From positions 62,001-126,000 of the forward strand of contig JAQGEQ010000046.1 of NCBI GenBank assembly GCA_034620365.1: a DNA stretch of 64,000 nucleotides. Reading direction: 5' to 3'. Positions 16,943-27,915 of this stretch are shown piece after piece. The first letter of the stretch is position 1. Each line of letters begins with the position of its first letter. A program made the position numbers and the translations under genes. The DNA comes from Pegea sp. RAD2-039 (taxonomy: Eukaryota; Chordata; Thaliacea; Salpida; Salpidae). The notes under the pieces are model-generated. The model searched no databases. It saw only the letters and a program-made list of their open reading frames with translations, and was not told the DNA's origin.

Positions 16943-19900
16943 TTAGAAATGTTCATATTCAAGATGCTTCCTGTGATAAAACAGCAAATAAGCTTGTGAT
17001 TTTAACACTTCATCACATGTAGTTTTGAGGATCGTGTGGTCATTGCAATCAAACCATCCACCTGTTTGCTGACGAACAAATACTGAGTAATGCCCACATT
17101 GTAGGTCTCCATGGTGGTTGATGACAGCATACAACGAATACAAGCTGTAGATAAAGATGAGATGAATGTTGGTGATTAACTACAAAATCTTACTTTTTAT
17201 CTTTACGCGGAGGTGGTTGTAGATTGGAAGTTTTGTTGCTTTCAGAATTTCGCAGTTGCGATGAAGTGAAAGGAGTCATGTCTAATGTGATGGGAAAATT
17301 GACGAAGGTGTCTATCTTTTGTCTCGCCTGTAAACAGGATAAGATGTCAGCTTCGATCAGTTGGTGTTTAGACATTAGAACCGACTTTTGAAGTATGCTC
17401 GAATCGCTTCAAATGGAAGCAGCAGATCGGAGGAGTCTTTAAGATACTTAATTGCTTGGTTGATTCCTGGTAACTGTTACATCTACTACATTTAAAAGCT
17501 TTATTTCCTAAATGTTCAGAGCGAGTGAACCTGCAAAGAAAATTGTATTTGAAATAACTTCTAACTAGCTGAAGTATCAAATTTACCTTTCTAAGCAGTT
17601 CTGAATTGAGATAGGTACTCTAGAGTCATTCATATGATTTATTTGTACAGAATTGTTTGAAGAATGAGGTGGAGAAAAGGCAGTATGCCAAGGACTTGAC
17701 GTGGAACCTAACAAGCGAATAATCTTGTGAATTCTTTAGTGAAACGATAAATGATTACCGGGTAACTCAAGCGAGATATCAGAAAAAGCTTCATGTGTGG
17801 TTGAGTTATGACCGCAAGTTTGGCATGTCACATCGCTTTGACACATTCCATAAAAAATTTGATCGATTATTCCTGTTGAAGAATGATGGTTTGAGTAGAA
17901 GTGATTTGGTCCAGGTGGTGAGCAGTTGTGGTTGTTGACTTGGGAATCAATACACGAATTTTCACTTGAAAAATAAATAGATCAAAATATTAAATATGAC
18001 AAACTGGTGGGAGCAAATTATATCAACAATCATAAAATAATTAGAAAGTTTCTTTAAATAAATGATTCTTTTTAAACTAATTTTTAGATGAGAAAAAAAG
18101 TAAATTTCTCAAACCTGCTATCACCTAATTGAGATCTCAAAATATCAAGTGAAGCCATCGAGAACTCATGAGCATCTTGTTGTTCGTAACCTGCTAACTG
18201 ACGAGCGTGGGTCCACATCAAATGTAAAAGCCTGTCCGGAATCAAAGCGTTTTTTTCTCCAGTGTAAAATTTCTGTAACAATTTAGTTCAAAGTCTCAGC
18301 AATTTGAAGTGATCTTTAAAAAAATGTTATTCAATTTAATAAAAAGATTTTAAAATAAAACTCACTATTCACACAAACAGATTATATTTATCATATTCTC
18401 TTTATAATGAATATTATCGCAATTTAAAAAATAACCTGAAACAAGTTAATTATTTCACAAACTAAACAATCTTCTTTTGAGCAGCGATGCCTGCCAGCAA
18501 GGAAGTAATCTCTCATCATAGGTGTATGTACAAAAGCCTGAAAATTATTTAGTTACGAACACAAAAGAAAAGAAATCAACAAAAGTTTGCCTGCAAAACA
18601 CAGTTCATGAAACAAGTGCTTCCTAGGTTAATCAGTCCCCTCAAGCCAACGTGATTATTTGAAGCAAGATTTAAACGAGTAGGATTTTCATTTATATACT
18701 CCAACTCTACACCTTAAAATAAATAATGATGTTTAAAGATAAACTCTCGTATTTAAGTTTTTTCAAGCTCTAAGTCTTTTTTTTTAAATCATCAAAATTT
18801 CATAAGTGTAATAAATATCAAGGTATAGTTGACTATAAAGTTATAATAACAGTTTTATAAATACTTTTTAATAATTCTATTTGAATAAGATGTTTAGGAC
18901 CGCTTCCTTCAGCTTAGTATTAAATCCCTACAATATCAACATCTTTTCTTAAACCTTGTACTATTATTTAAAATCATATGTTTTTGCCATCTTTGAATTC
19001 TTTAAAGATTGTGATCTTTCATACATCCTCAGAGATTTATCGTTCAAAATAACCCAAACAACAAGTTTAAAACCCAGTGAAGCAACGAACTTAAAACTAT
19101 CTTCAAGACTCAATGACTACATCCAAATATTCCACTTCTTTAAAACTTACACTCTAAGTAACCTTCTTAACAAGTGAATTATAATGCTGCCAATGTCTTC
19201 AATTTTTTCTTTATTTTATTGGTTTGAATTTCTGATTTATAACTTACACTTTTATAGTGTTTCTATATTCTATGCATTATTCATGACAAACTCTGGTACT
19301 TATGACTTTTTCAGTATTTTTCTGTAGTCATGTTCTGCTACAAGAGCTCTATAATCTGTAGTCTTCAGCCATTCATCGATTAAATAAAATATAAATTAGA
19401 ATTGATAAAAACCTGATGGTTCCCACACAGATATTGGAATTGGTAAGCTTTTATGGGTTCCATTAAACTTACAGGCCCTTTTCCAAGCATTCTATATTAA
19501 AAAATAAATTTGTCTATAATACTCGTATCAGCTTATGAATCAACAAAACATTTTGAAAATATGCTAATAGTTTGCCCAAATATATATTTAAGTTATGCTA
19601 TTTAAAAAATACCTACAGCAGTAGATTCATCAACATCAACATCATAGATGGCACAGTTGCAAGAAAAACAGTGAATTTGTCCATAATTTAGATCAATTGC
19701 TAACACATGATCTTTCTGTTCAGCATGAGCGTGTATATGCTTGCTATAAAGTTAACCAAAAGTTACTTTTTTATCAAAATATTTTATTCAATGAGTAAAC
19801 CTGTTATAGCATCCAATGTAGACACAATACAGACATGCATATAGACGGCCATAATAATTTGAGCATACATAACACTTTCCACTTTTAGCACGAATCTAAC

Positions 19901-20063
19901 AGATAAAATACAAAAGTTATTAGAAGAATTGAAGAGTTTTACTTTATACTTCTCTATCTTCTTGTGAACTATAATAAATCAATCTGTTTAGTAATGCAAT
20001 AACACCATCCAAATTAGTTTTAGATTTATAAGCTTTGAAATGTGAACAACCTACTGTAGCCAT
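16943..20063 (-). CDS. USP22: ubiquitin carboxyl-terminal hydrolase 22-like (SAGA deubiquitinase)
   Basis: Multi-exon gene, ATG at 20063 ([12 protein letters not shown]). USP22/Ubp8 removes ubiquitin from histone H2B within the SAGA coactivator. The N-terminal UBP-type zinc finger spans about 19620-20063: GCSHF, cysteine pairs around 19850-19890, then [17 protein letters not shown] and IHCFSCN. The USP fold follows. The cysteine box [15 protein letters not shown] has its nucleophile codon at 18612-18614. [17 protein letters not shown] matches the QQDAHEF block. Zinc-ribbon cysteines include CQTCGHNS (about 17820) and CSRCNSYQE (about 17490). The histidine box is [10 protein letters not shown], followed by WFDCND with the third catalytic residue, then the terminal [13 protein letters not shown], nearly identical in style to vertebrate USP22. 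The intron at about 18720-19410 contains a LINE fragment. Confidence 0.92.
18885..19180 (+). mobile_element. LINE-derived fragment inside a USP22 intron
   Basis: The plus strand has a 73-codon open frame here (18956-19177). The stretch around 18898-19060 aligns by eye with the minus strand of 38500-38640: a common AGGAC..TTTC..AGCTT block and, 100 bases on, a shared run around TTTAAAGA..ATCTTTC..TAC.TCCTC at roughly 80% identity over 60 bases. Because the 38-39 kb locus carries reverse transcriptase motifs, I infer that this is a fragment of the same element, antisense to USP22 and spliced out with the intron. The exact ends are not defined. Confidence 0.5.
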
Positions 20064-23000
20064 GAGACAATATCAGCTGAATTCTGAGTAGCGAAAGCTA
20101 AATTTATCTATAAACAAAAAATTAATTAATTAGAATTGAAAATCTAAAGTTGTGATTTGATAAAATTTGAACTCTTTTGGTTTGTGGTAACAAAAAGTAA
20201 AATATATCGTAAATATTTATTAGTGGTTAAACAAGTTAATATAAATTGTTATAAATTGTAAGTGCTAATAAAAGTATATAATTTCAAATATTTGAATTAT
20301 GTATACAAAAATTAAAATTAATATCTTATATTAAATATTTTTTACAAAAAAAAAGAATACTTTAAAAATTCTGCCACTAACTTAATTTAGAAAGACATTT
20401 TCTGAAGATACCAATAAATTTCCTTGAGAAAATTAGATTATTATAAATGAAAAAATAGTCAAAAATAGCACCAATAAAACTTATATTATTTCTAAAATAT
20501 AAACCTTAAAAAATAATATCAACACAATTATATATTTAATCTAAACTTAACTAAAATAATTTCAAAACATGTTATTTCAAAATTATAAACCTTAAATAAA
20601 TGAAATTTACACATATACACAAATAGTTTAAATTTCCTTAAAATAATTTCAAAATATTAAATAAATAAGAAAAATGTTTTATTCAAACAACTCATGAAGT
20701 GACTACTACAAGTTAATCATGAAAATAAAACGATAAGTTATGATAAAACTTCTATAAAAAAAGATTTTTATTATTAATAAAAAGTTTTTTATAGAATCAC
20801 AGAGTCATACTTTATTATTAAGTAATACTATTTTTAGGGTTTAAGGTTTATTTATTTAAAATAAACAACAATTTGTTGAAAATCAATAATGTTTACATTA
20901 ATATATACTAAGATATTTTGACTTATTTACTATATTGGTAATTACAAAAGTATAAATCATCAATCTTTGAAATCTTTCAATATAAAATGGATATTAGTAT
21001 TTGAACATATAAATCGAACATAGGAAAAATAACAAATTTTTACGAAAGCATAAAATATATGCTAAATATACAATTTGGCTTGCTAAATTGTTTGCAAAAA
21101 TGTTACAAAATGCTAATGTGAGTTATAAGCACTGCAATGTTGTTGGGGACAGTTTGTTCCTAAAAAAAGATGTGTTGATTTTTAAACGTCAATATTGTTA
21201 ATTCCAAATTAGAAACATAATAATTTTTCCATTTTTATTATTTTATTTATTATTTATTTGGTTCAACGTATGGTTATAGACGATAAATTATACAGCTCAT
21301 ATAAAAATTAAAAACTATTATAACTGCAAAAAGATAATAAAAAGTCTTAAGTATCACAGTTTATCATGATAAATGTAAAGAAATAGGAACACTGCAGAGA
21401 TATAAGTAGATTATAAATTTTTGAATAGTAGTTTTCGTTTGCCTATCAATCATCTTATTAAAATTACACTATTGAAAAAATGAGCTTATCTTTTCTTCAG
21501 AGTTTATTTTCCCCGATAATTCACCAAAAATTATGTTGAAAATTTAAAATCCCTAATACTTATTCAAGGCAGACTGTAATTAAGCATATTTTAAATATCT
21601 TTTTAGCAAATAATTTGTTCTACATTATTAAAGGACAACTAGAATTTTAGAAGAGTTACAAAAATTTAAAAAAATCAATTTTTCAAAATTGAAATAACAA
21701 CTCTTAAAAAGCAAAAACCATATATTGCTCTAACCATTAAATGTTTGATGTGGAAGAAAATGTTAATATATAGTTTATTGTTGGTTTTATCTGGGATTTA
21801 TTTATTTTACTTTATCACTTTTTCAAGTTACGTTATAATAGAACCTTTTTTTAAAAAGTTGAAGATTTTTATAAACATATTGTGATAAGAATTTATTTTA
21901 AAATGTGAAAAAAGGTTTTCATAAAATCTAGTAGGTAGCTTCAACACTATTTTAATTCTATTAGTTAAATCTAAAATGTTATTAAACTTAAGCTTTTTCT
22001 AGTGAGCAGTAGTTTGCTTTCACATTTTTCTTTAGTCTGTTAAAGTCTTTATAATTAAGGTTTAATAATCAACTTTATAATCAACTCCGACTTTACATCA
22101 TCGTTTTTAAGCAAAAGCCGTGAGGAGTTTCTAAAGTTCCTGCTGGATTAGTAAAACTACACTCACAATATAGTTTTTTGTTACAATTGTCAATTTATGC
22201 AATTTGATGTTTTCTATGAGCTTTTTATCAAAAAGCATAAACTTTTCACCTTAGCAATCTAACCTTGAATATATTTTTCACAACCTGTCAAAGGTTTTCC
22301 ATCTTTGTCTTTTTTAAAATACCTCCTAAATCCAGTTTGTTTAACTCAACGTTTAGCAAGGACAAAATCCAAAAAATATTTCTGTAGCCATTCACACTTT
22401 GCAAACTATTTACACACTCAAACTTTTGAATATGCCCTTTCCAAACCATTATTTGCATACAAACTAGGTGATCAAGATTGTTAAAAAATCATTGCCACAA
22501 CCTTTTAAACCAAGCGTTTCAATAAAAGTAAAACTGGTCCGCCAGAAACATTAACTCGTTAACACAATCAAATAAAAGTTACTTATTCTTGATCAGCGTT
22601 CAACTATCAATCAGGTAGTCTTCAGTGTTGACAACCAATTTTTATAAACTATTTTTCTATTTAAGATGTCTGTTCATAGAAATGGCAGCGAACTCAGATA
22701 ATTTCGAAAGTGATCAAAAAATGTTCAGCAACGCTAGACTGGAACCATTTTTGCTAGAATTATCGATCACAGATGCTACTGCGCTGTTAGTCTGATTTGC
22801 TATATATTATATGCTTATATATATATATATAATATTGATATATTATTAAACTAACTCATTACACTTTTAACTCTAACACTGTTATTCTAATATCTCTCTT
22901 AGCTTGTAACAATTGAAATTATACTTTTTCCTATTTCTTTTTTATAGAGATTTTAAAATCTTTACATTATGTTTAAAGTTTTGTTTTCTGTTACTCATGT

Positions 23001-23424
23001 TTTAAATCTATTTTTTATACTTTAATCTTTTTTTTATTATAAAAACATTTTGTTGGAATTTTTTTTATTTAGGTTTTGCAATTTACACAAAAGATTACTT
23101 GGTATTGCGTTTTGTTTATTTAAGTAATGTTTGTAAAACTTTTTTCAGGATTACACAATAAAAAACAGTTATAGACATTATTGTTGTTAAAAATATTTTT
23201 TTTACTGTTTTGTTGTTCGAATTTAACAAAATTGCTTTCTAACAGAACTTTGTTTTTATAAAGGTAAAAAATAATAAAACGACAAAAAGTAACTTTTTTA
23301 TTGTAAATAAAGCAATTCTTGAATAAAAATTTGTGTGAATAAAAATAAATAAACAATTTGACTCACATTATAAACTTTTGTCAGGTTTTTGGTTGAGTCA
23401 TTGATAAATATACTATTAAAAATA
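20064..23424. other. long AT-rich intergenic region
   Basis: No gene supported. Includes an (AT)n run at about 22810-22835. The segment 22060-22620 has visibly higher complexity and GC than its surroundings and gives short open pieces on the minus strand, but no assignable protein. A minus-strand 78-codon frame at 23120-23356 is phenylalanine/asparagine/lysine-rich low-complexity translation and is not called. Confidence 0.5.
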
Positions 23425-24836
23425 ATGGAGGTTTTATTAAAATGTTTTTTGGGAGATATATTAATCCAAGTTATTGGTTTTGTTTTTGCATTTATGCTTT
23501 CTACTGAAAAATTTTTTGATTTTCTTGGTAGGTAATAAAATTTATCATAAAAAAAACTATATTTAAACTTATTTTATAAAAATCATTTAGTATTCCAATA
23601 TTTAAACTTTTAAAGATGTTACTATTAAAGCAAAATTACTTTTGTACATTTCTTTGTAACATTTATTTATTGTTTTATAAGGGTCTTTGACTTACATTCT
23701 TTTGGCATCTTATAGTTTATGGGTAAGCCCTACCAGTAACAGCAGGCAGCAAATTTTAACAGCCTTGGTCATCATTTGGGCCATGAGGTGATTCAACATT
23801 TTTTCTTCGCTAAATATTTACAAATACTTTAATAATATATGGAGAAGTTATAACATTTCTAACCTATTTACAAGCTAAAATGAAGAACTAATACTTTGAT
23901 GTGTATTCATGAATATTTGTTGCTTAAATTTCATTTTATGGAAATTATTTTCAGTTTTCAATTTATAGATTAGGTCTTTTTCTAGTAAGTAGAGTTTTGA
24001 TGACAGGAGGAGATAGAAGATTCAATAAAATCAAAACAAATGCGCTGAGATATTTAATTTATTGGATGATTCAAGGTAAACTATTCTGAATTTTTATTTT
24101 AACAAATTTTTAAAATGATAAATAGCTGAAAATTTATAATCTCAATTAAAATTATTTAATAAAATTAGATTTTTATTCCTCTCAACACTTTTAGGTGTCT
24201 GGGTTTTTTTAACTATCTTACCTGTTCTGATTACAAACCGAAAAACTGGTAGTTATCGACTTGGAAGTCGAGATTATTTGGGATTAGCAATCTGGATCTT
24301 TGGTTTTTTGTTTGAAGTAGTGGCTGATTATCAAAAATTTGTTTTTAAACAAAACCCACATTTATCAGTAAGATATACTTGATTGAAATTAACTTGTAAA
24401 CTATATTCTCTTATATCCTATTTATTACAACTTTTAAATTAAATCTAATAAAACAAAAATTTTAATTCAAAAATTATTCAACTTTTAGAATACATTTATA
24501 AGTGAAGGCCTGTGGTCAGTCAGCCGACACCCAAACTATTTTGGTGAAATTACTTTATGGATTGGATCATTCATCATAGCTTCATCAGCACTTGAAGGTG
24601 AATAGAAAATTGTTATTGAAAATGTAAATGGAAAAAATTTATCTTTAACATAAATTATTATAGGATTAGAATGGTTATGTGTCATTTCACCAATTTTTGT
24701 ATATTATCTTCTTACAACTATAAGTGGGGTACCTATACTAGAGAGAAGTGGATTGAAAAGGTATGGACATTTAGATGAATACAAGGTCTACATCAATACC
24801 GTCCCAGTTCTTGTTCCTTTCATCGGAAAGCCTTAA
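23425..24836 (+). CDS. DUF1295 / steroid-5-alpha-reductase-like membrane protein
   Basis: Six exons joined at clean GT-AG sites, starting ATG at 23425 (MEVLLKCFLGDILIQ) and ending TAA at 24836. The protein of about 265 residues is very hydrophobic, with about six or seven predicted membrane helices. Family signatures of DUF1295 (distant relatives of steroid 5-alpha reductases and isoprenylcysteine methyltransferases) are clear: LGSRDYLGLAIWIFGFLFEVVADYQK in exon 4, LWSVSRHPNYFGEITLWIG in exon 5, and SGVPILERSGLKRYG then a conserved Y..Y...VP..VPF ending in the last exon. The RHPNYFGE motif is the presumed NADPH-site segment. The substrate is unknown; family members are often annotated only as uncharacterised ER membrane proteins. 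Convergent with the POP4 gene. Confidence 0.85.
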
Positions 24837-24935
24837 ACAATACGTGTTGTTATTTAATAGTTCAATTCGATAAATTTGTAAACTTATTTAATTCTCAAAT
24901 ATAAGGCAACTAAAATGTAGAAGTTTTTTTATTTA

Positions 24936-25184
24936 TTAGGCTTTATATTTGTAAACTAATTGCTTGGTTACAATCTTATTCCGCTGTGACTTTCTAATTC
25001 TATTCATTCTATATTTGGGCAGCGCTGTTTCACTTAAAGAAATCTTTCTTTTACAAAATCTAGATTTTAGCAACTTGGATAAATGTTCATGCTCAGTGAT
25101 AGTGATTTGATTCAACATTTCATCTTGTTCACTCTCTATTTCTTCTTTTAAAACATCTTTCTTGTCCTCTACCCTTTCTTCCAT
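24936..25184 (-). CDS. small charged hypothetical protein or terminal exon
   Basis: ATG-initiated ORF of 82 residues. The first half is acidic and lysine-rich (EERVEDKKDVLKEEIE), the second basic (KSRFCKRK, RMNRIRKSQRNK). No domain recognised. A plausible upstream exon (about 25268-25320) with a GTAATG donor could splice to the TTAG acceptor directly before this ATG and keep the frame open, so this may be the last exon of a slightly larger gene. It lies 225 bases downstream of POP4 on the same strand. Coding status is uncertain. Confidence 0.35.
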   Translation of the reverse strand: MEERVEDKKDVLKEEIESEQDEMLNQITITEHEHLSKLLKSRFCKRKISLSETALPKYRMNRIRKSQRNKIVTKQLVYKYKA

Positions 25185-25408
25185 AACTAATTTAGCAAAT
25201 AATTGTAGTCATAAATCTGAAAAATTAAATAAACAATTAGAAATTAAACTGTTAAAACATGATCATTACGTGAAGATGCAACTGTTCTAAAGCTGAACAA
25301 TTTGTAAAGCCTAAAGACTTATCTAGCAAAATATATAAAAAATAAACATTTTGAATACATTTTTTATCAAATAAGAAATAAATATCAACTTTTATTAACA
25401 GTTTAAAT

Positions 25409-26038
25409 TCAAATATCCATATAAGGGACATAATTTTTGAATTTTTTCACCATTCTCAGACTTGGCTTGATACAAAATTGATCACCAAAAATTGTAAATA
25501 GATAATCATCAAAATGAATGTGGAAAATATTTTTTGCTTTTGGTATGTTAATCATCTTATTGCTATTGGTAATAATAGAAAAGATGTTCTTAGTTTCAAC
25601 AATCACTGTTCCTTCCATTCCAATAAGCGAGGTGGTTGCAGATTCAACAACTTTGATCTCAGCTCCATGTAGATCAACTTTTAGCATAATTTCTTGCAAA
25701 GTGGCCAAAGTGGCGTTTTTAGACTTTTCCTTTTGATCAGCATCTTTTGGTACAGGAAGTAAATCAGTCATATATTGTTTCCAAATTTCTCTCAAAGGTT
25801 CATAATCTTTATATAGATAAATATTTCCACTTTTCAATGAAGATAATACCTTTTTCCCAGAAATAGACCGCAATTTTTTTAATTTCTTTTTATTCTTTTG
25901 GCCTTTTATCAAAACAGATGATTCAGATAAAAGCAGAATTGGCTTTTGTTTTAGAGAAGTTATACTATTATCCTTCTTTTTTTGTGAAGACATTGGCATC
26001 GACTTGCTTAAAAATTTATCCGTAAAATTTTCTTTCAT
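25409..26038 (-). CDS. POP4: ribonuclease P/MRP protein subunit POP4 (RPP29)
   Basis: Single-exon ORF of 209 residues with a true ATG. POP4/RPP29 is a core protein of nuclear RNase P and RNase MRP, which process pre-tRNA and pre-rRNA. The N-terminal third is basic and serine/lysine-rich (GQKNKKKLKKLRS). YEPLREIWKQYM is the conserved helix before the core. The OB/Sm-like core at about residues 115-200 shows KVDLHGAEIKVVES, LIGMEGTVIVETKNIFSII, IPKAKNIF and the closing IFGDQFCIKPSLRMVKKFK, all aligning with the family. Length is close to human RPP29 (220 residues). Convergent with the DUF1295 gene. Confidence 0.9.
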   Translation of the reverse strand: MKENFTDKFLSKSMPMSSQKKKDNSITSLKQKPILLLSESSVLIKGQKNKKKLKKLRSISGKKVLSSLKSGNIYLYKDYEPLREIWKQYMTDLLPVPKDADQKEKSKNATLATLQEIMLKVDLHGAEIKVVESATTSLIGMEGTVIVETKNIFSIITNSNKMINIPKAKNIFHIHFDDYLFTIFGDQFCIKPSLRMVKKFKNYVPYMDI

Positions 26039-27915
26039 GATGATCAGTTCTGTAAATTAATTTAGTTATAAATTCAAAACTTAACAAAAATCAAATAAAG
26101 TAATAACAATTAAATGAGTATAAATTATTATTTTCTGTTTATAAGCTATATTATATGCATTTTATTCAAATTAACTTTGGTGGAAATTAAAACGTCTGCC
26201 AGATTCCTAATCATAATGTAAGAAATAGAATCATAGCAAAGAAAATGTAAAATAATGAATATAATAATTAATAAACAATAACTATAGAGCAACAAATGAT
26301 ATATTATTGATATAAGATAAGTTTTAGAAAAGCTAGCTATAAATTATTAATTATAAGCTATGATTTTATAAGCTTTATTATATACATTTTGTACAAATTA
26401 AGTTTAATAGACAAATTAAAACTTCTGCTAAATTCTCAGTCATATTGTAAGAAATAAAATAGCTTTTTAGTTATTTATCATAAAAGAAACTAGAAAGCTA
26501 TAATATCAAAAAATGAATATAATAATAATTGATAAACAATAATTATAGAGTAACAAATGATATATTTATTGATCTAAATAAGCTTTATAAAAGCTAACTA
26601 AATAATAAGTTATTAATTATAAGCTAAGATTTTAAAAAGAATAATTTGAAAATGGTTTGCTGAACAGAAATAAAATTAAATTTATAACTTTCTTAAGTTC
26701 TTAAGTATTCATTTCTTACAAATAATGAAGATAAAAAAAAAACTTTTAGAATTATCTATTCAAGAATCCTAATCATTTAAACTAACTCATATTTAAAACA
26801 ACAATTGTGAGCTAAATAGTGTAAACAAATTTAAATAACTTTAAGATTTTATAATAAAAAGCTTTAAGTAAAAAATCTTTAATAGATAATCAAAAAAGTT
26901 TCTACTAAATGTAGTTGTAGTTACACCTAAATTCAAAAGATTATTTTTGTTACATTTAAAGTGAGTTTATGGCTAAAATATTTATTAAACACTTTAAAAA
27001 ATATGAACATGACTTTTAAAGATTTATACATAAATAAATATATTATATCTACAGGTTTTTAAGAATATTAATTATTATCTAAATAAAATTTAATTAAAAT
27101 TTTTTATATTTAACAGCGGTGGGCTATGAGTCGTCTACTAAAAGTAATATTAGGTCTTTTTTTAAGGCACTTAATTATCACCCGAAAAATGAAGATATTA
27201 TGAAAAATGGAAGAATAATTACTATAAGTTTTAAAAAAAATTATTTTAATTGATTAGTAACAACAAAAATGGTCACTTTGTGAGGCATAAATTATATTTG
27301 CTGAAATAATTTTGAAATTACTATAGTTTCATAAAATTACGAATAGGATTTGCTAGACTTATATAAAATTATATTTATAACTAATTATTCATCGAATTTA
27401 TAAATTACAAAGTTAAATTTTTTTTGCAGATCGCATATTTTTATTTATATAATAAAATGTCGACGAATTGCAATGTAAAAATGTACAAAAGGATACTTAT
27501 CCAATTTATTGTATTAATACGAATCAATATTTTGCACAAAGAGTTAAATTTTGAAGTTTAAGTAAGATAAAGCACAAACTTTGAAATACTATCAGAATTA
27601 CATATACAGTATTTTAGAACAAATAGCAAAAGAAATATTAACCATAATTACTAATATATATATAATATTAACTAATAAAAAAAGTATTATCAGCATTAGA
27701 TTTTAGTTGCTTATTTAAACAAAAAGTGTATAAACATTACATGAATAATAAAATTTTAGCATTTACAAGACTATACAATTTTCTAATTGATACAAAAAAG
27801 TTTTATTTATGCTTGATAGAAAACTACTGACACATTATATAAAGCTAAAAGACAAAATAACGAGAAATAAAAATAAGTAAGAATTATTCGGTGTAAGAAA
27901 CGTCACTTTTAAGTT
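26039..27915. other. AT-rich intergenic with a diverged local duplication
   Basis: No gene found. The segments at about 26150-26340 and 26365-26600 resemble each other: both contain a tail of the form AATTATAGAG.AACAAATGATATAT.TTGAT, preceded by AATGTAAGAAATA-type blocks, suggesting an old tandem duplication of roughly 225 bases. Otherwise low-complexity AT. Confidence 0.45.

Noticed and set aside
22810-22838. (AT)n repeats as regulatory or origin signals (also near 42305, 46830)
   Set aside because: Simple microsatellites expected in such AT-rich DNA; no further evidence.
25518-25736. Plus-strand 72-codon ORF resembling a signal-anchored protein
   Set aside because: Antisense of the conserved POP4 core.
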